Assembly: GCA_015227615.1 (NCBI GenBank) | Contig: JAALGZ010000004.1 | Span: forward strand, 1,612,001-1,676,000 | Source: Labyrinthula sp. Ha | Taxonomy: Eukaryota > Sar > Bigyra > Labyrinthulida > Labyrinthulaceae | Direction of reading: 5' to 3' | Length of the DNA stretch: 64,000 nucleotides | In this document: in pieces, positions 56,265-64,000 of the stretch | How positions within the stretch are numbered: the first letter of the stretch is position 1 | Layout of the letters: every line of letters starts with the position of its first letter | The notes under the pieces: generated by a model | Databases searched by the model: none | Seen by the model: the letters and a program-made list of their open reading frames with translations, nothing else | Told to the model about the DNA's origin: nothing | Position numbers and translations under genes: made by a program

Positions 56265-57686
56265 CTAGATGTTTAAATCTCGCTTCAAGTTTTCAATGTA
56301 CTCGTTCTCTTCATCAGATTTCGATTGAGATTTTCGAACAGGTGGGGTATTAGCATCCTCCTCAGGAGCTGGTAAAAACGAAGCAAACATCCGCTGGATA
56401 AACGTAGGGGATCGGTCTCTGTTCGCATCTTCATCTGATTTCTGTTGTTCATCTAGCATCAAGTACTGCGAAAAACTCTGCCTCACAGTTGAAAAAGAAT
56501 CTAAGAACGAAAAAGAACCTGATTTATCCTCACCTCCTTCAACATCCCAATCTTCTGCTCCACTTTCATACTCCAAATTTTCATAGTCGATATCATCAAG
56601 ATTAAAATCGTCTGCTTCTTGAGATGAACTTTCTTCTAACTCAACCTCAGGGAATTCCCCATGAGCAACATAAGAAAATGCACGTTGAACACCAGCTCCA
56701 ATCAGTTTCAGCTGCTCCATAAAACTCATCTCAAAGGAACTTTCAGCCACGTCAACCTCTCCAGAACTCTCCTTTGCATCATCTTTGTCTTCAGACATTT
56801 CCCTTCGCTTACTTTGTTTCAAATCACTAAAATCATCTTGTTTTCTTCCCCTTTCCAAATCCTTGTATGTATTAATAATAAACTCTTTATCTTCTTTCAT
56901 TGCCTGGTTAATCTGTACAGTTTTCTCTTCTTCCACTGGTGCGAATGAAGGTTGTTTTTCAATCCGAATTTCCCCTTGTTCATCAAGCAAGCTCTTTGAC
57001 TCCCCAAGCGATTCAACCTTAGAAACATCCAAACTGAAATCTCCACTAACATCAAGAAGTTCAGCGGGCATAGAAGAAACTGTCTCCTCTTGCGCAGCAG
57101 TTTTTTCCTTTTCCTTTTTTTCTAGTTTTTTCTTTCGCCGCTTAAAAAGTCGAAGTCTCTTTTTCTTTTTCTTTTTAGCTTCATCTCCAACTTTTTGTGT
57201 TAGATTTTGTAACCTTGAGCTTGACGTGATGCTTTCCAAATACGTGCTAGTTGAACCAATGCTTGATTTCTTAAACAACTTATTTGCTTCTTCCAATGTT
57301 TTTCGTCTTTTATTGTGAATCTCAACTTCATCTTTAGACTTAACAAATTTAGTCCGTCCCTTTGACTTTCTTTCAAAAACTAAAGTAAAAACTTGATTCG
57401 GTAACCTTCTTCTCCATTTATATTCTTTGTTCACTTTTTTTAGTTCCCGCATGCTAAGTGGCTTTGGCCGAAAATCTTGAACATAACCCTATGGAATAAC
57501 AACATTAATCTCTTGTACATCCCAAAGCTCGTCATGAAAAGGCGCCATACCCCAGATCCCGAAGCGAGAGAGCCAGGCACTTTGAGCTTCTTCAGCTGGC
57601 AAATAATATTCAACTCTTGTTTCACTAAAACGCACGCGTTTGCGCTTAGGAGGTAAGGGGACTAACCTTGCCTTAGTCCCACCCAT
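56265..57686 (-). CDS. Unknown basic/acidic protein with an RVxF-type motif
   Basis: Exons 57686-57519 and 57488-56265, with a 30-nt intron, give 463 aa. No known domain. The N-terminal part has RVRF at residues 17-20 after a basic run, a fit to the PP1-docking RVxF motif followed by Ser-Glu. Aromatic-rich sequence follows (SRFGIWGMAPFHDELWD). A long Lys/Arg-rich helical segment fills about 130-195, and the C-terminal 250 residues are acidic with Ser clusters. The second exon's frame is open through the junction, and the intron is a multiple of three ending in an in-frame TAG. Without splicing the protein would stop after 65 residues. It converges on the chromate transporter with 61 bp between. 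Confidence 0.68.
57489..57518 (-). other. 30-nt mini-intron of the unknown gene
   Basis: GTACAAGA at the 5' end, TTCCATAG at the 3' end. Phase 0. Because 30 is divisible by three, retention keeps the phase but brings in the TAG stop at its end. It joins HDELWD to GYVQDFRPK. Confidence 0.7.
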
Positions 57687-57828
57687 ATTTGACTATGTCT
57701 AAATAAAGTTGATATTCAGTAGTTGTTGTTTGGTCCGGTTTTACCTGCTTTGTGCCTGGAAGAGATATCTGGAAAACAAACGCACTCTTTTATGTTGCGG
57801 TTCTTAAGTTACAATCAAATCGCTAATA

Positions 57829-57837
57829 TGCCCAAAA
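57829..57837 (+). promoter_or_regulatory. TGCCCAAAA motif upstream of the RVxF-motif gene
   Basis: An exact copy 142 nt before that gene's start, but inverted relative to it. With the others it shows that orientation is not fixed. Confidence 0.33.
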
Positions 57838-59821
57838 TATTTTCATACCATTAGAAATAAATATGGGACAAAGGGATATAAATTAGAATGTTTTCCTTAA
57901 ATTGATACTAATTAACTTATAGGACAATTCTTTGGGAGAAATAGTTATTATAATATAATTATATTCCACACTAGCTTAACTATAAGTTTTTTTAAATATA
58001 TAAGACCTGTTTTGGTACTGGAAAACTTTATTATTGAGAAAAACTAAAGTTCTGCTGCAGTTATGTCATTCTACCAACCCTTGAACAATAGGTTAAAATA
58101 AATACAACTTCCAAAGGGTATTGAATTTGTTCAATATTTAAAATATAATATGAATTGATTAATGTAGTTTAACTCGTACTTAACCTTAGGGTGTTTCACT
58201 GAATAGTTCGGTTAAGCCAATAAAATAAGTAATAGTGGGCCAAGATACGTCAAACCAACGGCATTCAACAAGAAGCAATACTCATTTAGAAATTGTTGTA
58301 ATTACATTGTGATGCAACATTGACTTAATCTATAATATTCAATAAATGTTTGTAAATTCTTATTAGAGGGAGACTTGGTGAAATTTTGAAACAGCTTTAT
58401 CTTATATTAGAAAATGAACACCTTTTGTTCCTTGTATTGAGTTCCATCCGGACAAATTGGGCAAATCAGCTCCCGGTAGAGTGGAGCTAATCACACGGTT
58501 CTTTATCAACTTCGGTACAAATAGTTCTTCTATTTGTACCTCTTTATTACTTGTATGAATAAATCAACCCCGCCTGTAGTGAGATGCTGTCGTTATTACC
58601 ACAAATTTTCAGAAAATATATCCAGAGAGCTAGGACTATAAAACTAGTGTACAAGGTAATTTGTGGCTTAAATTATTTCCACAACCTAAAAAAATATATT
58701 TAAGATATTCTTTTCTCTTGATATTAACTAGTCGGTAGAAACATGTTAGAAACCGGTTCAACAATAGAGTTCAATACTACTATCGTTTTCTGGAAGCTGT
58801 GATTTTTCACTAACCTCAAACCTAATGAATTACATCTATTTCTAAAAAAAATCAAAAGCACTCCAGTGTAAGCGTGTAGTTTCAATTTGAATGCCTCAAT
58901 CTACAAATAGAAACAATTTAACAAGCAATTGCTGGTTAGAATAGTTATCACGGTAAAGAGGTAACAGCTTTAAAACAAGCTTATCAATCTTGTCATGCTC
59001 TAATGATTGGCCATTTTAGTAATTAGAATCTGTAACATTAAATAGTTTGATAACGCTATAGTCAACTATTTTGCAAAATACTTCCAAACATTGTTTAACT
59101 TTGAAACCTCTTTCACTGCTGTAGGAATCTAACTATGGTTGGAAAATAACGGTACAGCATAGAGCAGGACACAAAAAAAACTTGAACGATTAAACTTTAA
59201 TTAAGGCACGATACAGAAAAGGTGTTGCATAACTTTCAAATAGACAAAGGTGAGTATTAATTTTGACTCAATTTGAGCTAGTTTATCTTAGATCTAAGCA
59301 ACATAGGGAAACCAAAAACTCAATCTTGTCTGTTCCGGTGGGGTTGGTATCACAAAATAATAACCAAATCTCTCTACTTTTTGTCATCCCTCCATGACAC
59401 TAAGTTTTTAGATTTTTCGTAATGTATTTAATAGCTAAGTGCAAAAGTCTAATTCCATGGATGTGATTTAAAGGCAATAGGAACCCATATTTTTATTGGA
59501 TGTCTCGTTAATAAACTTGAGCTGGTTTATAAAGTTATATTCAGGTTTCAATCTTAGTTTGTTCTTGTTTTCTACAAATGATTGAGTTGCTAATCATTAA
59601 TCAAGCAGCATGGCTACTATTATCTGGTGATTCGCAACAAAATACTCATAATCTTATTTTTCTTATATGTTGTGTTGTTGTAATGTGATATTTTCAACAA
59701 CTCCACAGAAATATGGAAAAACTTTTGTTCTGTTTTATTGTTGAAATGGGTCCAGTTTTCCTTAGTTTGGTGGGAGATATGTCGCTAAGAAAAGAATTGT
59801 ACTGTTCTCCGTTGTCTTTTA

Positions 59822-60357
59822 ATGGGTAGGGCAACGGGGCTTAAATTCCAGTTGATATCGGTTGCAATATCAAACTTCTCTCAAAGTAACTGGCAAGACC
59901 ACAAGAACGGTTTCATTACCATTAATACTACCGAATGGAATTTCAACATGTAAAATATAAGGCTATTGCGTGTTTTTTGGTTCCCTTGAGCAATGTCGAA
60001 GCGGTTGTTAAAGCAGGGATGAGATTCGGCAATCAGGAAATGAAACATTTTCAAGACGCTCCAACAAAGATAAAACTTTCGAAGAGTCTCTGGGACCTAT
60101 GGCAAGAAAAGGAAGCGCTGCAATACCTCAAGTTTTCTTGCATACTCCATCGCAAAAAAAACAATACGTAGAATTTCGAGAACCAAACAAAGAACTTTCA
60201 GATGTGTACATCTCAAATTGCCAAATGCAACAAGAAACCTGCTACGCTAGAAAAAGCCAGGTATTTTTCTTAGTTACTTTAACTCTTACCTATTTCAGAT
60301 CCTGTATCTGCAGAAGAGTGTCAAAATAAAGAATTTACTAAAGTATTTGCTTTAGAT
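59822..60357 (+). other. Coding-like patch, possible multi-exon gene or decayed gene
   Basis: Three open stretches in shifted frames follow each other: 59822-59944 (starts MGRATGLKFQLISVAISNF), 59935-60171 and 60099-60329. A 41-nt GT-AG interval at about 59945-59985 would join the first to the second in phase. A 38-nt GT-AG interval starting near 60262 could end the third. These lengths exceed the 27-31-nt class seen elsewhere, and I could not link the second and third stretches. Local composition is more protein-like than the surroundings. No family recognised. Confidence 0.28.
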
Positions 60358-61881
60358 TGAATCATGATCTGAAGTGCACTGTATTTAAAATATAGAAAGA
60401 TTTCGTTATGCTACAATAGAGCCTAAACAATAACGTAGCCCACTATTCTTACTTTTAGTTTCACTGCTCTCTGTCCAGATTTATAGGTAATTTATGCTTG
60501 AACATAGTTAGAAAAGAAAATATAGATTTATACGTGTAGTTCAACAGCTTATGGAGAAATTAATCCTCTGGAGAAACTACATCATCGGCAAGAATAACCT
60601 AGTTGGTACATCTATAATTAACCTTATCTGTCCACAAGTCGTTAAAAACCTTTTAGCTATGTCTAGCTACATTTTATTTACTTCCTAAGAGTCCATGTAA
60701 GAATTTCAGAAACCAGGGAAACTTTAGGAAGTGCATGAGTTGCATGAAGCTGTAAAGGAACGCAACAGGAAAGGACGGAGATAGCAACTAAAAAAGTGTT
60801 TGATGAAAAAAATTCGGCAAAAATTCCCGATATCAAGTATCAATGTAAAGCAATATACCAGGCAAGACAGTTTCCATAGAGGAACAAGTACCATGATTTT
60901 AAAGACACAACTCTGGGCAACATGTAAAGTTTAGACTCAAAGTTATCGTTTAATGGATGAAGTTCAGAGGAATATAATTAAAAGAAGAAAGGAGACCCAT
61001 TCTTTCATTCTGTTAGTTGCAACAGGGATCTCATCTTAAAATATGGAGGTAAAACATTTAACTGCATGGCATTATTGCGGATCTCTTCTACTTGTCACAG
61101 GAAAATGCCATTTAAGAAAAATTAGTAATGAAACAATTGAATTGACAATACTAGAAGATTGCTACAAGACTTCATTACATTAGCAGTTGATTCTTTGTTA
61201 CAAATAAGCTTCGCAAACCTCAATGAGATCCGATTATCTTCAATCCTGATTTCTTTCAAGGCATGATGTACTTTACTGCTACAGCGAGTAGGCGAACTCA
61301 CAAGCTGCATCCTTGAAACCTGCCAAAAAAACTTTCATTCAACATACCGAACGCCGTTTCAACTTATTGGTAAGAATATGATTAGGAAAATGGAGATAAC
61401 ATGGTTCTCTCTTTACATTTTAAATATTATATTAAACTTACAAGAAGATACTCAGGACACTCGCTGTAGTTGTGAAAAGGAAGTACTAAGCTAAAATCTC
61501 TATTCCAACACATGATGTCTAAAGTTTCAATCATATATCCTAACTCTTCATCCTTTCTTGCCTTCCAGACGTAAATTACAAAGAAGGGTATTCTTCTAGG
61601 AAAGGATTGACCAGCACTTCGTTCGGTAGGGCTGAAATCATAGGCTTACACCTAAAAATCTGCATAAATAGCTTAATAGAATTAACCATGTTGTACTTTC
61701 TTCTTATAATTTTCCTTGGACAATTCAAAAGTTAATAAGAAACATTACTCCTCTTTCACCATTGAAGATTCGTTTAAGAGTATTGACTTCTTATTTTTTT
61801 CTTTTTAGTCGGGAATTGGAACGAAGTAGGACTACGTCATTTATTATGACCAATAATGCCACTTAAAATATTACCAAAAAA

Positions 61882-62532
61882 ATGCAAACACGAAGATTTC
61901 TCAGCATCCAACGACTTAACCGTTTAAACAAGTTGATCAACAAAAGAAATTTTTCTAATTTTCCAGAGCATGCAATTCTTCCAATGCCTGCACTTAGTCC
62001 TACGATGACAGAAGGGAATGTTGGTACGTGGCAAGTGAAAGAAGGCGACGAACTGAACGCTGGTAGTGTAATATGCGAGATAGAAACAGATAAAGCTACT
62101 GTGGACTATGAAGCTCAGGATGATGTGTTTTTGGCTAAAATATTGGTACCGGAGGGAGCTCAAGGAGTTGCTGTTGGAATGCCTATTGGTGTCACAGTTG
62201 AAGAAGCTGATCTTGTACCTGAGTTTGCTAATTTCACGCTCGATGACATTCCCACGGAGCATTCCCCTACAGAAGAAGTTCAGGCAACAAAGTTGGAGGA
62301 ACCAAAGATCGAAGTCCCAAAATTTGAAAAAAAAGAACCAGAAAAAGTAGTAGAAAATCCACCAGCTATGAAAGCTGCCCCTGCTCCTGTAGCGATTCCT
62401 GCAGTAGAAAAGAAAGTCGACATTTCTTCTCCAGTAATAGAGCAACGCGTTGTTCCTAAGAATCCTTTAGCAAAATTAATGGAGGAAGAAAGGTTGGCAT
62501 ACAAAGAAAAATATGGCACCACTTTTTTGTAA
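61882..62532 (+). CDS. Mitochondrial lipoyl-domain protein related to pyruvate dehydrogenase E2/protein X
   Basis: 216 aa. The N-terminus is basic and Ser/Asn-rich (MQTRRFLSIQRLNRLNKL), as expected for a mitochondrial presequence. One lipoyl domain follows (about 30-108): MPALSPTMTEGNVGTW, then EIETDKATVDYE, where Lys is the lipoyl attachment site. This is typical of the acyltransferase component of pyruvate dehydrogenase. A Pro/Glu/Lys/Ala linker leads to NPLAKLMEEERLAYKEKYG and the stop. There is no peripheral-subunit-binding domain of normal form and no catalytic acetyltransferase domain. The gene cannot continue far, because PP4 ends 10 bp downstream on the other strand. It may be a structural lipoyl carrier like a reduced protein X. 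Confidence 0.85.
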   Translation: MQTRRFLSIQRLNRLNKLINKRNFSNFPEHAILPMPALSPTMTEGNVGTWQVKEGDELNAGSVICEIETDKATVDYEAQDDVFLAKILVPEGAQGVAVGMPIGVTVEEADLVPEFANFTLDDIPTEHSPTEEVQATKLEEPKIEVPKFEKKEPEKVVENPPAMKAAPAPVAIPAVEKKVDISSPVIEQRVVPKNPLAKLMEEERLAYKEKYGTTFL

Positions 62533-62542
62533 GTTATTAAAG

Positions 62543-63550
62543 TTACAAGAAATACTGCGGCTCAGGAAGTTTCTTAGGAACACCTCTTACACTCGCAGGT
62601 GCCGCTTTGAATATTTTATATTCAGACGAAAGATTTTCATCGATTTCCATAATGCTGGCATCATTGCCGCGCCGGTAGCAGTAATTTGGAGCACTCCAAA
62701 CGGTGACAATTTTCTTGTTAAACAGTTCATTGTATCCTGCAAGAGCAAGCTGGTGCGCACGTATTATCTTCGCTACGTCATTGGTATGGCAAAACTCATT
62801 GACCGCTTTTTCTCCGAAAAGAAACCCTGCACCTCTTGGACTTATGCCCCACTCAGCAACAGCCTCTGGATCTGACCACAAGAGATCACACATAGGTCCA
62901 TCATGAGGAAGTTCTTGGAAGCGATCAAGCAGAAGAATGTCTTCAAAGTTTTGTATGCTTGGGCTTAACCCTCCATGAACACAGAAAAACTTTTCTGAAG
63001 ATTCCGAAGAAGAGATAATTGCACTCAGTGACAGGTGATCAAATACTTCCGTGCAGTTCTTCCACACGTTGACAGATCCATATTTCCGAAGTACTTCGTC
63101 ATAAAACCCATAAACTTGGGTAATTTGTCTGCACTCATGGTTTCCTCTGATCAAATGTATTTTATCTGGATATCGGACTTTAAGTGCAAGAAGTAGCTGG
63201 AATGTTTCGACAGAATAAAATCCTCTGTCTACAAAATCACCCAGGAAAAGGTAATTCGTCTCAGGCGCATTTCCTCCAACCTTCAACAACTCCAAGACAT
63301 CATAAAACTGCCCATGAACATCTCCACATACTACTATAGGGGCTCTCAGCTGTAGGATATTTGGGTTTTGAATCAAGAGTTCCAACACTTTGTTACAAAG
63401 ATCTTGAACTTCGTCTTCAGGTAATGGCTCACACCTAAGAAGCTGTGCGATCTGTCTATCAAGATCGCTATTTGTTGATGAATGCTCAGCTGGAGAGATT
63501 ATTTTTGGTGGAGCAACAGGTTCAGGTACACTTTCTGTTAAGCTTGGCAT
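62543..63550 (-). CDS. PPP4C: Serine/threonine protein phosphatase PP4 catalytic subunit
   Basis: 335 aa, about 28 more than human PP4C, owing to a Pro/Ser-rich N-terminal extension. From [14 protein letters not shown] on, the match to PP4 is close. Metal-binding motifs are GDVHGQ, GDFVDRG and [13 protein letters not shown] and [12 protein letters not shown] follow. The C-terminal YFL is the carboxymethylated tail shared by PP2A, PP4 and PP6. PP4 acts with R2/R3-type subunits in DNA-damage repair, centrosome function and signalling. RDLDRQI-type N-terminal residues and the NYCYR-x-GN context favour PP4 over PP6 and PP2A. It is convergent with the lipoyl protein gene. Confidence 0.94.
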   Translation of the reverse strand: MPSLTESVPEPVAPPKIISPAEHSSTNSDLDRQIAQLLRCEPLPEDEVQDLCNKVLELLIQNPNILQLRAPIVVCGDVHGQFYDVLELLKVGGNAPETNYLFLGDFVDRGFYSVETFQLLLALKVRYPDKIHLIRGNHECRQITQVYGFYDEVLRKYGSVNVWKNCTEVFDHLSLSAIISSSESSEKFFCVHGGLSPSIQNFEDILLLDRFQELPHDGPMCDLLWSDPEAVAEWGISPRGAGFLFGEKAVNEFCHTNDVAKIIRAHQLALAGYNELFNKKIVTVWSAPNYCYRRGNDASIMEIDENLSSEYKIFKAAPASVRGVPKKLPEPQYFL

Positions 63551-64000
63551 GTTTTCTGGACATGTATTAAATTGCGATTATTTTTTTTTTGTTTTTTCCG
63601 TAGTAATGCAGTATTCAGTTTCTGGATGTAGGTGCTCTTACATTGCACCTTGGTGGTTCAGTCTTGTGAAAAACAATAAGTCATTACAAAAGAATATTTT
63701 GAAACTTATCTCTTTATTTCAACTCCAAACCTATCTAAAGTAATGTTATAGTACTACTCTATTGTAGTATACTAATGGTTTTGCAAACATCGAAAGAGAT
63801 GTGGGACTGGAGGAATAAGCACTGTAAGCTGACCTCACTTGAAGTGCAAGAACATCCAATTACATAGGAAGGGATATTTGATAGCTCTAATTTTGCACAA
63901 TATACCATCATGATGTCTAATGAATCAATGGGAAAAATAACTAAGGTCCAGTAAAAAATTAAAAGCAAGAATGAACTTCTTTGACGGAACACATGAGAAT
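63551..64000. other. Intergenic end of window
   Basis: The 5' flank of PP4. A T-rich tract lies near 63581. Two frames of 64-77 codons have no family features. Confidence 0.5.

Larger units (their letters stand above)
57687..61881. other. Gene-poor interval (4.2 kb)
   Basis: Divergent 5' flanks. It contains one TGCCCAAAA copy (57829) and a more coding-like patch at 59822-60357 described separately. The rest has only short random frames, and no RNA gene was recognised. Confidence 0.5.

Overview
The window is nuclear DNA from an A+T-rich, gene-sparse microbial eukaryote. Histone H4, a PP4-type phosphatase, MetAP2, a PA-domain signal-peptide-peptidase-like protease, a fused DPH6/RidA enzyme and spliceosomal-type introns show that it is eukaryotic. 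A clear DNAAF11/LRRC6 gene, needed for dynein-arm assembly, suggests a lineage with motile cilia or flagella. TAA, TAG and TGA all end genes, so the code is standard and not the ciliate kind. Introns are rare but extremely short: all eight I can support are 27-31 nt. A GT15 mannosyltransferase module and a retrotransposon whose RT and chromodomain resemble the oomycete-type Ty3/gypsy lineage hint at a stramenopile or related protist. I do not assign a species.

Layout: 1.3-10.6 kb is a gene-dense block with a three-module glycosyltransferase, a GT92-like glycosyltransferase, an epoxide-hydrolase-like enzyme, DNAAF11, CMC4 and an unknown protein. At 16.4-19.5 kb are a CCHC zinc-knuckle protein and DPH6. 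At 23.9-26.7 kb are a Sec14/CRAL-TRIO protein and a D-isomer 2-hydroxyacid dehydrogenase. An apparently whole 7.9-kb LTR retrotransposon (26,666-34,603) interrupts the first coding exon of the dehydrogenase. Further on come an SPPL protease and histone H4 (37.4-39.7 kb), MetAP2 (43.7-45.2 kb), a tRNA-dihydrouridine synthase and ketohexokinase (48.8-50.9 kb), a chromate transporter and a basic/acidic unknown protein (54.7-57.7 kb), and a mitochondrial lipoyl-domain protein with a PP4 catalytic subunit (61.9-63.6 kb). Most genes sit in tail-to-tail convergent pairs whose coding ends are 5-100 bp apart, or overlap by 9 bp. The pairs are separated by 2.8-5.8 kb stretches in which I see little or nothing coding.

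The most striking object is the retrotransposon. Besides gag and pol it carries a third full-length ORF for an MT-A70 adenine methyltransferase of METTL3 type, with an intact DPPW motif. Its pol has a retropepsin-like domain at the extreme C-terminus, after RT, RNase H, integrase, a chromodomain and a SANT/Myb-like domain. The three ORFs share one reading phase and are separated only by stop codons. The two 473-bp LTRs differ at one site that I noticed, and a 5-bp GTTTC target duplication flanks the element, so the insertion is recent.

Two genome-wide traits also stand out: the 27-31-nt introns, and the 9-mer TGCCCAAAA (either strand), which lies within about 150 nt upstream of six start codons and may be a core or proximal promoter element.
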